From Rhinopomastus cyanomelas (Eukaryota > Chordata > Aves > Bucerotiformes > Rhinopomastidae): a stretch of 64,000 bases of DNA. The notes under the pieces were generated by a model. The model did no database searches and was not told the DNA's origin. It was given only the letters and a program-made list of their open reading frames with translations. Location: contig VXBP01001095.1 of assembly GCA_013400115.1 (NCBI GenBank), forward strand, positions 1-64,000, in the 5' to 3' direction. Both the position numbers and the translations under genes were made by a program. This document shows positions 36,023 through 46,378 of this stretch, in pieces; positions within the stretch are counted from its first letter, which is position 1, and each line of letters opens with the position of its first letter.

Positions 36023-36736
36023 GGAGCTAACAAGCTGAATGGACATGAGAAGGCTCATCCCTAGAGCACCTTGCTTGCCTCCTCAGCTCTCCACAACCAC
36101 TAGGCGATGGATCCCGTGTGATCCCCTGCCTCATCTCTACCTTTTTGCTCCAAACCCTCCTCTCATCTTCCTCCTTTCAGCCCTCCTGCTCCTCTGCCTT
36201 TTCTTCTCTCCCCCTTCTCCCTGACTGCTGAGCAGCTCTTTGACTTTTCCATCAATACGTCTAAAGAGCATCCAAACCACTCCGTTCCCCCCGCTCCCCT
36301 CCACTTCTCTCCTCCCTCCAGTTGCAAGTCAGGCAAGCTCATCGATCAGAGGAGCTCAGGAAATATCTGGTGTTGTGTTGTCAGGATGATAATAACATTG
36401 CAGTTGTGAATGGGCTGCTGCAGGCCCGGCCGTGGACACCTGCAGGGTTTGTTTAATTGCATTTAATGACAAATCCTATACGGGGGAGCATTGCCAGAGA
36501 GATTTATTATCCGCCAAAGAGGCAAAGCACAACAGCTCAAAATACAATTTGCACCGAGCATTTTTCCCCCTGCCTCTCCTTAAACCTTTGCAATAAATAA
36601 CAAGTCGGGTAAAGCGGGCAGCACCGGGCTAGGGAGGAGGTAGGGGGGACAGAGGACGGAGATTGAAACCAAAGGAAATAACAGCAATAAGGCCACCCTG
36701 TTCCTTCCACCCTCCCTGTGGTCTGCGAAGTAGGAA
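36023..36736. other. Unique sequence, AT-rich part possibly conserved noncoding
   Basis: A pyrimidine-rich stretch (36100-36320) is followed by AT-rich, repeat-free sequence (36360-36620) with homeodomain-like words such as TTTAATTGCATTTAATGAC. It lies 3 kb upstream of miR-7-3, so a regulatory role is possible but not shown. Confidence 0.35.
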
Positions 36737-36960
36737 ATGCTGTTTGTTCAATTTACAGCCCGGGAGCGCGGCTGGGGATCTCGCGGTGACGAGGCGGCCT
36801 CGGCCGAGATGGCCGCGGGCGAAGCTCTCGCCGACTGCCCGTTCTTTCGCACCGGGTTTTTATATTCCCCGTGGCCTGTAGCTAAGTTTAGTTCCCCTCT
36901 ATATAAACAATTATGGAGACAACTCCGGCCACCACCGCTACAAGGAGCCGTGAGCTTCCG
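36737..36960 (+). promoter_or_regulatory. CpG-rich block with TATA box upstream of miR-7-3 (candidate host promoter)
   Basis: A CpG-rich segment (36768-36860, including GAGATGGCCGCGG) is followed by a good TATA box, CTATATAAAC, at 36899-36908 on the plus strand. A start site would be expected near 36930. Candidate splice donors follow: GAGCC|GTGAGC (donor at 36948) and, further on, CTCAAG|GTGAGC (donor at 37625). The block is on the strand of miR-7-3, 2.8 kb upstream of the hairpin. It ends where a CR1 begins (about 37108), so it could also be a fragment of an unrecognised element. Confidence 0.35.
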
Positions 36961-37107
36961 CGTGGTGGAAATCTCAGGGATGAGCTTGGAAGTGGCAGAT
37001 CCCAGCCTGAAAAATACCACACCGAGACCTAGGGCCCTACAGAGACCAACGGCGCTGCCCAACATCCAGAGAAAAGTCTCACGTGCCTCTAAGCCTGGGA
37101 TCTGCAT

Positions 37108-37545
37108 AGAGCTACGAGGATGATGGAGGGAGTGGAGCACCTCCCTTATGAGGAGAGGCTGAGGGAGCTGTGTCTCTTGAGCTTGGAGGAGACTGAGGGG
37201 TGACCTCATTGATGTCTATAAATATGTGAGGAGTGGATGTCAGGAGGATGGAGCTCAGGGGCATCTAGTGATAGGACAAGGGGCAATGGCTGTGAGCTGG
37301 AGCAGAGGAGGTTCCATATAAATATGAGAAGGACCTTCTTCCCAGTGAGGGAGACAGAGCCCTGGAAGGGTCTGCCCATGGGAGTTGTGGAGTCTCCTTC
37401 ACTGGAGACATTTAAGACCCACCTGGATGTGTTCCTGTGTGACTTGGTCTAGGTGATCCTGCTGTGTCCGGGGGATTGGACTGGATGGTCTTTTGAGGTC
37501 CCTTCCAATCCCTAATGATTCTATGATTCTATGATTCTATGATTT
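37108..37545 (+). mobile_element. CR1 LINE 3' portion (sense, young subfamily)
   Basis: It runs from 'gctacgaggatgatggaggg' through 'cttgagcttggaggagactg' and 'cttcttcccagtgagggaga' to a tail with at least four ATTCTATG-type units (37516-37542), the cleanest CR1 terminus in the window. Confidence 0.93.
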
Positions 37546-37680
37546 ATGGTTTCTGCTAAATACCTTGCTCCAAATGGGGAGTGAGGGTGTGTGGAGCAAC
37601 AGAGAAGCTCATCTCTTGCTCAAGGTGAGCAGTTCCTTCTGTCTTGAGGTCTCTTTGAATCCCTGATGATTCTAAGGTTC

Positions 37681-37966
37681 TATGATTGACCATTACTACT
37701 TGGTCTGGGTGACTTGGTCTGGGTGATCTTGCTCTGACAGGGGGATTGGACTGGATGATCTTTTGAGGTGCCTTCCAATCCCTAATGGTTCTATGATTCT
37801 ATGAATGACCATTACTACTTGGTCTGGGTGACTTGGTCTGGGTGATCTTGCTCTGACAGGGGGATTGGACTGGATGATCTTTTGAGGTGCCTTCCAATCC
37901 CTAATGGTTCTATGATTCTATGAATGACCATTACTACTTGGTCTGGGTGACTTGGTCTAGATGATC
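37681..37966 (+). repeat. 119-bp tandem array of a CR1 3' tail plus 26 bp of flank
   Basis: The unique word GACCATTACTACTTGGTCTG begins at 37688, 37807 and 37926 (two exact 119-bp steps). Each unit contains the CR1 tail 'gggggattggactggatgat' ... 'ccaatccctaatggttctat'. The copies are nearly identical, so the array is recent. Confidence 0.92.
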
Positions 37967-38150
37967 ACAGAATCACAGAATCATTAGGGATTGGAAGGGA
38001 CCTCGAAAGATCATCTGGCCCAATCCCCCCGCCACAGCAGGATCACCTAGACCAAGTCGCACAAGAACATGTCCAGGTGGGTCTTGTGATTGAACTGGAT
38101 GATCTTTCAAGGCCCCTTCCAATCCCTGATGTTGTGTGATTCTGTGACTC
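37967..38150. mobile_element. Two CR1 3' ends in inverted orientation
   Basis: An antisense tail (37967-38085, ATCACAGAATCATTAGGGATT ... 'catgtccaggtgggtcttg') runs directly into a sense tail (38091-38150, 'gaactggatgatctttcaag' ... 'tgtgtgattctgtgactc'). The two could pair as a long imperfect hairpin. Confidence 0.85.
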
Positions 38151-38929
38151 ACAGCTCATCCCGACAGTCACCGTCGGTCCCTTCCCACTGAACCAATCTG
38201 TTAAGAAACGGCCTCATTTCCTTTGTGCTCCTTGCAGCGTGAGTGCAGATTACACCCTCCCTGCTGCTCCACCTCTTACTGGGATTAAACTTTGCACTTT
38301 CAGCAGGGGACGACGAGGGTGACGGCAGCCTCTCCCAAGAAAACACCGACCCCCCCCTCCCCAACGCTTCCGCAGCGTTTGCTCTCTCGTTTTAATGAAG
38401 GTAGGACTCGGCAGCTGCCGATGTCGTTACACAAACAGGGTGTAGGGTAACACCTGGAGCGCAATTTTATCTGATGCCCTGGACAATGGCAGGAGAGCTA
38501 ATACCCCCTGTTAAATAAGACCACCTGGACCCGTCCCCGTATCAGCGCCGGCGATCGCAAACACGCTTGCTACCTAGGCCGGCACAATGGACCCTTATCT
38601 CGCGAGCAGCACAAATCCCCAGATTGAAACGACCCATCTGGAGTTTGATTAAAGTGGCCATGGAAAGCACATATGTTAAAAAAAATAAATGAGGGAGAAA
38701 GGGAGGGAGGGAGAGAGGGAGGGAGGGAGGGCAGGAGGAGGGATGGGGAGTGCTTGCGGTGAGCTTACTTGGGGCACAACCTCTGTCGGCAGCGGCAAAC
38801 CCTCTCCTTCCACCGAGCACTCCTTCTCTTTCTGTGAAAGGAGCCTTTTGCCGCCGCGGCTCTGCGGGGATGAGGCCGTTGAAGGACACTTTTGCTGTCT
38901 CTCTTTCTCCCTCTCCCTATTTTTTACAG
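38151..38929. other. Unique sequence upstream of the miR-7-3 host exons, with a GGGA-type repeat
   Basis: Repeat-free sequence (38151-38690) contains E-box words, for example CCATCTGG near 38634 and CATATG at 38669. A purine-rich (GGGA)n/(GGAG)n tract lies at about 38692-38735. The segment ends in a long polypyrimidine tract and TTTTTTACAG (ending 38929), a textbook 3' splice site. Confidence 0.45.
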
Positions 38930-40713
38930 CTGCTTACAGAAGTGCATCCCTCAGGGGTGGCTGGAAGACAGGAAGGACTCCATCCCGCATCTGCTTCCAG
39001 CGGCTGAGGTAAGTAGCCCTCACTTGGACGACAGCAGCCGAAAGGAATCGAGTCAGATCTTCTCCAGACGGCTGTGAACCAGCGGTGTCCTCTCGCGCCC
39101 AGCTCACGCCGTGGGCCGGGTACTAGGGGGAAAAAGGCTGGGTGGCGAGAGCCGCGCCGAACGCGGGGTGGAATAAAGATTGCTCATCTTCGGGGAGAAG
39201 GAAATGGCAACGAGGGCTTTGTTTTTCTCGCTTAAAACAGCCTCCCAGCAGGACTCCAAGGAGCTCGGCGGCGCTGTCGTTGTCTTTTTATTTGCTAACC
39301 GGTTCTTTTCCTCTAGCGGTCCCCAGCGTGTAAGGCATCGGCTGGTTTTACAGCTGAGGGATGGATGGGTTGACCAACCACTCCTGGAGAAGTTGATCGT
39401 GAAGGATAGGGAAGGAAAGAGACCCCCTGAGCCCAACATCCCTGAAAAAGCCCCATTATCCCAACTTCTGCAGGCAGAGAGAGAGAAAATGGAGCAGAAA
39501 CTCACAGGTACGGTCACTGGGCAGGTGATTATGATGAGGTTTGACACTGTCTCCAAAGAGCACTGGGGGTTGTTTCAGTGCTGCAAAGGGCAGCGTCCAC
39601 CCCTGGAAGGGGGAGTGTTGGAAGAGCCAGAAGGACTGAGGAAGGGCAATGGAAGAAGACACGAAGGAGGATGTCCCTGAGGAGGCAGCGCTACTCCTGG
39701 TGGTCTGGCTCTGTGTGGAAGACTAGTGATTTTGTTGTTCTGATTTATAAAGGTGACAACAAATCATAGCCTGCCATCCAGCACAGACCTGCTGGCACGG
39801 AGAGTCTGCGGAGCGGCCGCTCCAGAGCCGAAAGCGAAGCGTGTGCCGAGCGCGTTGGCAATCAGCAGGTTGTGTCGTGATTTACTCTGCTCCTCCATCC
39901 CCTTGAAGGTGACCAGACCTGGGCTCTGAGGGAAGCAGCAGAGGTGTCCATGCAGAACCAAGCTGAGGAGCTCCCTGACCGTGGCACTCGCCCGCTGTTA
40001 CATCCCATAAAGTCTCACTCAGAGACCCCCACAGCAAGGTTGGGTCTTGCAGTCCAGCTGCTGGGAACATGGGGGGTCTTCTGGGCACTCAGAGACCTTC
40101 CTTGTAGCTTGATGCACAGAAGGAGCTGTTTTGAAAGTCCACCCTTTGCTTCCAACAGGGATTTAAAACATGAAAAGAGCAATAACCCCTGGAGCCTCTG
40201 TTCTCAAAGGTATTTAGGTGTGAGAAAGAAACCCCCAAATCCAGCCGAGGCCGGTGGCAAGAGTAAGTACCAAACTGTCTTCTTCAGTGACTTGGGTTGT
40301 TGGTGCTGCCGAGCGTTTTCTGTCTCCTTGCTTTGGATAAGCTCAGCACATGTTGTTCTTATGATCATAAATGGCACTTGGGAAGTCAAGTCCTTCTGGT
40401 TTTAACTAGGTGCCCTCAGGTTGAAAGCAGAACCCTGCTTGGACAGCCAGCTGTAGGGCTGATGCAGCAGAGCAGCAGAGCAGATTATGGCAGATTCACC
40501 TACAAGGTGAAGCCAGCCCACTGACCTCCACATCTCCATGCTTTGTAGTTTACAAACACACCTAAGAGTCCTTGAGGCCAGTCAATACCATCTGGGTTCT
40601 TAGTGGGTCCTAATACTTCTTTCTTTGCAGCTGAGACTGAACAGCAGGACTCCCAGGTTCTATTTCCTACAGGTCTACTGACCCGCTGCGGCTTCTTACG
40701 CCAGTCCCTGCCT
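38930..40713 (+). ncRNA. Candidate spliced host transcript of miR-7-3 (three exons inferred)
   Basis: Canonical splice signals define three possible exons. Exon A is 38930-39008 (acceptor TTTTTTACAG, donor GAG|GTAAGTAG). Exon B is 39354-39507, or 39317-39507 using the stronger acceptor TTTTCCTCTAG (donor CACAG|GTACGG). Exon C starts at 40631 (acceptor TTCTTTCTTTGCAG). The miR-7-3 hairpin then lies in intron B-C, as in the human host gene MIR7-3HG (established knowledge). With either B acceptor, one reading frame stays open from A through B into C and stops at TAG 40711-40713, just before a CR1. No ATG-bearing first exon was found. It may be a noncoding RNA or a small protein gene; splice sites were judged by eye. 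Confidence 0.4.
39702..39789 (+). ncRNA. MIR7-3: microRNA miR-7 precursor (mir-7-3 by synteny)
   Basis: The 5' arm at 39716-39739 is identical to the deeply conserved miR-7-5p, beginning TGGAAGACTAGTGATTTTGT, with seed GGAAGAC (39717-39723). The 3' arm at 39757-39778 begins CAACAAATCATAGCCTGCCA, close to known miR-7 star sequences. The arms fold back around a loop of about 17 nt, and the basal stem GGTCTG (39702-39707) pairs with CAGACC (39784-39789). The flanking CTGTG-TGGAAGAC context and the position between the tRNA pair and FEM1A, on the same strand as FEM1A, identify it as the mir-7-3 paralogue. miR-7 acts in neuroendocrine and pancreatic cells and, in brain, is bound by the circular RNA CDR1as (established knowledge). 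Confidence 0.96.
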
Positions 40714-41053
40714 TAGAGAGACCGAGGGGTGACCTCATGAACATCTATAAATATGGGAAGGGTGGGTGTCAGGAGGATGGAGCCAGGCTCTTCTCAATGT
40801 CATCTAGTGGTAGGATGAGGGGCAGTGGGTGTGAGCTGGAACAGAGGAGATTCCACATCAACATGAGAAGGACCTTCTTCCCAGTGAGGGTGACAGACTG
40901 CCCAGGGGGGTTGTGGAGTCTCCTTCACTGGAGACATTTAAGACCCACCTGGATGTGTTCCTGTGTGACTTGGTCTAGGTGATCCTGCTGTGTCGGGGGA
41001 TTGGACTAGATGATCTTTGAGGTCCCTTCCAATCCCTACTGATTCTATGACTC
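40714..41053 (+). mobile_element. CR1 LINE 3' portion (sense, young subfamily)
   Basis: It runs from 'gagagaccgaggggtgacct' to 'aatccctactgattctatga'. A deletion removes the usual 'agccctggaacaggc' words, so 'gggtgacag' joins directly to 'actgcccagg'. It lies immediately after the stop codon of candidate host exon C. Confidence 0.92.
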
Positions 41054-42149
41054 CCTGTGACAGGAAAAAGTGGTTCTTGCCTCTTAGGAAGAGGGCTAAC
41101 GCCACTCTCTGTCTATGCAGAAGCCCCATTGCTTTTGTATGTGAGCACCCTATTCCATCCCACCCGCTCTGAGGCAGCCGCGTGGTTGCCCAGGAGGGCC
41201 GCAGCTTGCCAAAACACACCGGGGCAACTGGTGGCTGCCCAAAAGCAAACTGAGCTCAAGGCTCAGGTCCATCTCTGATGCTCCTGCTACCTCACCTTTT
41301 GCCTCAGAGGCAGTCTTCTGTCCTTCATTCCAAGCCCCTGTTGCTGCGTGGCGGCTCCGCGAGGCAGGAGCAGAGCGCAGCTTATCCTGGGAAATCTATT
41401 GCCCAGAGACTTTAACCACCGTACAACCGGCCGTGCTCTGGCAGCCCGCGAAAGGAAAGACCCCTGTGTCACAAGCGAGAGCGGCTCACGCTCCCCCTCA
41501 CTTTCACTCCCCCACTGACAGATTAAATCTACAAAAACTCAGAGGGCACCAGTGCACCCATTAAAGCTGGAATTGCCGGGCTGGTGTCTAATGTAAATGA
41601 AACTCCGCTGATTTACTGTTACCCAACTTGCCTCTCCCGCCCGTTCATCTTCGGCAGTCTGATCAAAATCCTTCCTTCCAGGTAGCCGTGGCCTCAGTGG
41701 CCTGTATAAGCCCAGAAAATAATGTCATCACAAGCCTTAACGATGCAGGTAGTTATAGGACAAAAGCCCCTGCAGCAAGTTGGGGATTGGGTCATTGTTC
41801 CTGCTAATGTCACAGTGCCATTGCTCAGCTATTTTTAGACTTGTTCTCTTTGTGCAGCCAATTTCTCACGTAGCTGCTTCACTCCATAGAAGATCTTGTC
41901 TCCACTGGACCTAGTAGCACGAAGCCATCGTCCTCTTGACGGCTGGAAATTAGGCAGAGCCCTAAAAGCTCAAGAGATTGATAAAACCTTGGGGTGCGGC
42001 TGCCTGCAAACCTGAATTTGAACAAAGATGAGGGTCTCAGCTCAGAGTGCTCTTAGTCCTTAATGCAGTGGCAGGCTGAGCACAAAGAGCTCGCAGGAAA
42101 TTTTATGGGCATCTAAATTATCCGCTCGTAGTCGCAGAGGTGACTCGGG
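41054..42149. other. Unique sequence, possible conserved noncoding block downstream of miR-7-3
   Basis: No gene is recognised. The segment from about 41510 to 41900 is repeat-free and AT-rich, with homeobox-like and other transcription-factor-like words, and could be regulatory. It has no frame or splice pattern. Confidence 0.35.
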
Positions 42150-42402
42150 GATGGATGTGTTCCTGCGTGACTCAGTCTGGGTGATCCTGCTGTGGCAGGG
42201 GGATTGGACTGAATGATCTTTTGAGGTCCCTTCCAATCCCTACAGATTCTATGACTGGATCTAGGGGGTCCTGCTGTGGCAGGGGGATTGGACTGGGTGC
42301 TTTCAAGATCCCTTCCAATCCCTAATCATAGAATCATTAGGGATTGGAAGGGACGCCGAAAGATCATCCTGTCCAATCCCCCAATAATGATTCTATGATT
42401 CA
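42150..42402. mobile_element. CR1 3' tails: two sense, then one antisense, forming a perfect inverted repeat
   Basis: Sense tails lie at about 42150-42250 and 42256-42326, and an antisense tail at 42327-42402. The meeting point gives an 18-bp perfect stem (42309-42326 with 42336-42353) around a 9-nt loop (CATAGAATC). Confidence 0.88.
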
Positions 42403-43274
42403 CTAAATCAGCACCAACTGTGCCCCTGAATTATTTAAACACTCTTGGAAACTCCGAGCACAGACCCAAACTTCTCCACATTCCCATGGAAAAAGAGGTA
42501 GAACAATGGACTGAGCTTTTCATATGTTAAAGACATTTCAGAGCACACAGCCGAGCTCTCTCTCGTTGTACATTAGTTCCAGACAACTCCTCAGGAGTGA
42601 ATTGAAGCCCTCCAGCATCAGCGTGGGAAAAGCCACCTTTAAATTCTGAGTTTGCAGTTTGAACGAGCGTGAAGCAGCTAAAGAGCAGTTATTACTCCCC
42701 ACGTTACTGGCAGGGAAATGAGCCATTAGAAGATTAAATGACCAACTCGAGGTCACGGAGAGGAGTCTTCTAGCAAAGGTGAGGTCTCTGGATTTCTTAA
42801 GTCCCTGCCCAACACTTTAGCCATCCATCCACTGGCTTTTTAGGCACCCTGTCGTTATTGCCGGGAGGAAAATGATGCAACTCTTCCAGCAGCCGGTGCC
42901 GTGTAATTCAGCCTGTCTGAGGGGGGAACGCGAAATGGCAGCTTCAAAAAAATTAGCCCTCCTGCCACACAATCTGGCAGCCCTGTCAAAACCATCTCAT
43001 TTTTTATCTTCTCTTCCTCTGGTGGGTATTTAATTTCCCTCTACGTTCTCAGAATCCTGTCTGGGGCTTTGTCGGCATTACCCCACGAAACCTTCGCTGG
43101 AGTCTCCGGGGTCTTGTGGAAGACGTGTTCTGTAGAGGAGGAACATGCTGGTTCCGAGACCTTCGCTGCCGTCCCTGGGGTTCAGATCCACCCTGCACTA
43201 CTCATAGCTGTCACTTGCATGGGGAGGTCTCCTGGCAGCTTCTCTGACAAGCAGCAAGAATGGAGCAAAGCTGG
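42403..43274. other. Unique intergenic sequence
   Basis: No gene is recognised. 42820-43040 is repeat-free with AT-rich stretches and may be conserved noncoding sequence. Confidence 0.35.
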
Positions 43275-43682
43275 AGATGGGTGGATTTAGACTGGATGTG
43301 AGGAGGACGTTCTTCACCGTGAGAGTGGTGGGAGCCTGGAATGGGTTGCCCAGGGAGGTGGTTGGGGCCCCATCCCTGGAGGTGTTTAAGGCCAGGCTGG
43401 ATGAGGCGCTGGCCAGCCTGATCTAGGGTGGGGTGTCCCAGCCCATGGTGGGGGGGTTGGAACTGGATGATCCTGTGGTCCCTTCTAACCCGGACTGACT
43501 CTGTGACTTGGTCTGGGTGATCCTGCTGTGGCAGGGGGATTGGACTGGATGATCTTTTGAGGTCCCTTCCAATCCCTAATGATTCTATGAGTTTATGAGT
43601 TGGTCTAGGTGATCCTGCTGTGTCAGGGGGGTTGGACTAGATGATCTTTCAAGGTCCCTTCCAATCCCTAATGATTCTATAA
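43275..43682 (+). mobile_element. CR1 LINE 3' fragment of one subfamily followed by two tails of another (sense)
   Basis: 43275-43507 is a CR1 of the subfamily 'agactggatgtgaggaggac' ... 'cttctaacccggactgactc'. It is followed by two consecutive tails of the young subfamily starting at 43508 and 43600 (92-bp step). Confidence 0.88.
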
Positions 43683-44659
43683 GAGGACAGGGGAAGCTCC
43701 ACTGTCACCCATTGCAGGCAGGCATCGCTCAGCGGGCTGTTATACACTTCTACCCCTGGTTGCTGTGTTGGTGGAAGGAGGAGCTGCTCCTCTGGTGCCT
43801 CTCTGGGTCAGGAGACAGGGTCCACGGATGGGTGCTCTCTCCATCACCCCCGTGCCCTGCTTTGGGGACACTCTTGGTGCTGACCCCAGGAAGAGAAGCA
43901 GAATGACGCAGGAGAACCAAAAGGACAAAGGTATTTGCTCAGGGTGAAGGACAACATGCCCCTCACATGGTCAAAATCCTGTCCTGGACCTTTTGGGCTC
44001 ATGGCAGCTACAGCCCACCAGCCCCAGGCGAGCACCGAGGCCGCCCCCACAATTGGCTGCCTTTGACCTCCCAGACCAAAGAATCCATTTACAGCTTGGC
44101 CGGGGGCGAGGGACTGAGGCTGGAGTGTGTTTGATACTCGCCAAGGGAGAGGCTGTTGTGACGCTGCTCCTCGAGCTCTTTATTCTCTCATCACTAAGCA
44201 ATTCCTTTGCTCACAGATGAAACCATTCTCACGAGCCACGACGTGTCCCACAGCCCACCCCAGAGGTGGGGGGCAGGCTCTGCTACAAATTTGGGACCCC
44301 AACAAACCCTACATGGTGTTCAGCAAATTCCACAGGCATGGAGGGGAAATTAATAGGAGGCTGTGGTTAATAGATACTTCAGACCCAAGGGTGAGTGCAT
44401 CTGATCACCATAGCAACACGAAAGAGCCTGCGGGGAGAGGAAATGTCACCGTGTCTGTGCCTTGACCTGCAGCACAAACAGCCCAAGTGCTGCGGGTTTC
44501 ACAACCCCGCATGCGTTCGGTCACCCAGCGGGTACCTGCACCCGGTGAGCTGGGACGTGCAGCCAAGGGCGGCGGGTTAAGATGCGCCCAAAGGCGTCGC
44601 TGAAGGTCTTTTGCTTATGAGAACACAGAGCTGCTCGCTACAGCCCCCAGCAAGGAGGG
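43683..44659. other. Unique intergenic sequence
   Basis: No gene or repeat family is recognised. Confidence 0.4.
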
Positions 44660-44922
44660 TGGAGTCGGGTAGGGATTGCTCTCTTCTCCCAGGATGAGAA
44701 GAAATGGCCTCAGGTTGGGCCAGGGGAGGTTCAGGTTGGCCCTGAGGAACAGTCTAATCCCCAAGAGGGTTCTCCAACCTGTCCAGGGCAGTGGTGTGGT
44801 CCCTGTGTCTGGAGGGGCTGCGAAGTCTTGGAGATGTGGCTGAGGGATGAGGGCAGTGCGGAGTGAATGGTTGGACTTGATGATCTTAAAGGTCTCTTCC
44901 ATCCTCAGTGACTCTGTGGCCG
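44660..44922 (+). mobile_element. CR1 LINE 3' fragment (sense, diverged)
   Basis: It contains 'gagaagaaatggcctcaggt', 'caggggaggttcaggttggc' and 'ggttggacttgatgatctta', with an eroded terminus 'cctcagtgactctgtggc'. Confidence 0.85.
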
Positions 44923-45627
44923 TGTGACGTTTAGCTCCTGGCTGTGGATGCACGCTCACACCTGTGCGTGCGGGGACACCCAGCGCAAACACACACACAG
45001 CCACTCCTCTCCCGGCGTGTGGGACCCTGACAAGTCCGTAGCACAGCCCAAGGAGCAGGGCTGTGAGCAGAAAGCAGAGTTTGTCGTTGGTTCCTGCGCA
45101 GTGCAAGGGTTAGTTTACAGAACCCATCACCGTCGAGACACAGGAGAACACCTCTGGCCAGAAATACCCTGGCAGAAAAGCCCAGGGTAATGAGAGAGTC
45201 CACGAAGGGAAACCCAGCCAAATCTGTCATTGAAAACACCCATTAAACTGACAGTCCAGGTCATTATCCAGGTCAGATCCATTGTCTGCAGCTGCCTGTC
45301 TGCAGAGAGGGAGAAGGAGAGTCCTGTTGTGAGAGGTGGCACAACTCTGTCTCCCCAGGGAGTCTCTGCTAGCAGCCTCCCTTTTACACTGTGGTGTTGC
45401 TTCAACAACTTCCCTCCTGAAGCAGGTACCTGTTGCCATCCAGTCCAGACTCTCCCTCTCAAGGTTGCCTGCCTCTGGGAAAAAGAGGTCAGGGTTTTTT
45501 TTTTTTCTCCACACTCCCCCACAAGAACCTGGGTATTGGTGCTCTCTCACAGGACAAAGGAATCATCCATGTGTCCAGCTCAGCACTTCACATGCTCCCA
45601 CAGCTCAGTCAGATGCAGCAGAGACAC
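44923..45627. other. Unique intergenic sequence
   Basis: No gene is recognised. A T-run lies at about 45496-45509. Confidence 0.4.
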
Positions 45628-46030
45628 AGAATCCCAGAACATTAGGGATTGGAAGGGACCTTGAAAGATCATCTAGTCCAATCCCCCTGACACAGCAGGA
45701 TCATAGAATCATTAGGGATTGGAAGGGACCTCGAAAGATCATCTAGTCCAATCCCCCTGACCCAGCAGGATCATAGAATCATTAGGGATTGGAAGGGACC
45801 TCGAAAGATCATCTAGTCCAATCCCCCTGACCCAGCAGGATCATAGAATCATTAGGGATTGGAAGGGACCTTGAAAGATCATCCAGTCCAATCCCCTGCC
45901 AGAGAAGGATCACCCAGTCACACAGGAACACATCCAGGCAGGTTTTAAACATCTCCAGAGAAGGAGACTCCACAACCCCCATAGGCAGCCCCTTCCAATG
46001 CTCCATCACCCTCACTGTCGAGCAAGAAGC
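45628..46030 (-). repeat. 70-bp tandem array of CR1 3' tails (antisense) leading into a CR1 fragment
   Basis: The word TCATAGAATCATTAGGGATT starts at 45701, 45771 and 45841, exactly 70 bp apart, preceded by a variant copy at about 45631. Only the last unit continues into the internal CR1 3' region (to about 46030). The units are almost identical, which indicates recent expansion. Confidence 0.92.
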
Positions 46031-46315
46031 CACCAGGTCCCTGAGCCCATTGCACACGCAGGTGCCACACTCACACTCAGGGCTCGTGTGGGAATCCTGC
46101 CGTGGACACTGCAGCTCTCAGGAGCACTGAGCACCTGCTGCTCCCATTGCCTTTAACAGCTGCCGACGTGAAAACTGGGCGCACGCTGTCTGTTATGCAA
46201 AAGCAGTTTCTTAGCAACAAAAGCGATCTTCTGTGCGAAGGCAACACGCACCGGGCAGGATAATCCTGGGTAATTCCAGACAAGACCTACAGGGGTGGAC
46301 GGATGGACCGAACGA

Positions 46316-46378
46316 CAATCACAGAACATTAGGGCTTGGAAGGGACCTCGAAAGATCATCCAGTCCAATCCCCTAATA
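46316..46378 (-). mobile_element. CR1 3'-tail fragment (antisense) next to a (TAA)n run
   Basis: AATCACAGAACATTAGGGCT ... CAGTCCAATCCCCTAATAAC, followed by a short AATAAT microsatellite (46390-46407). Confidence 0.88.
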
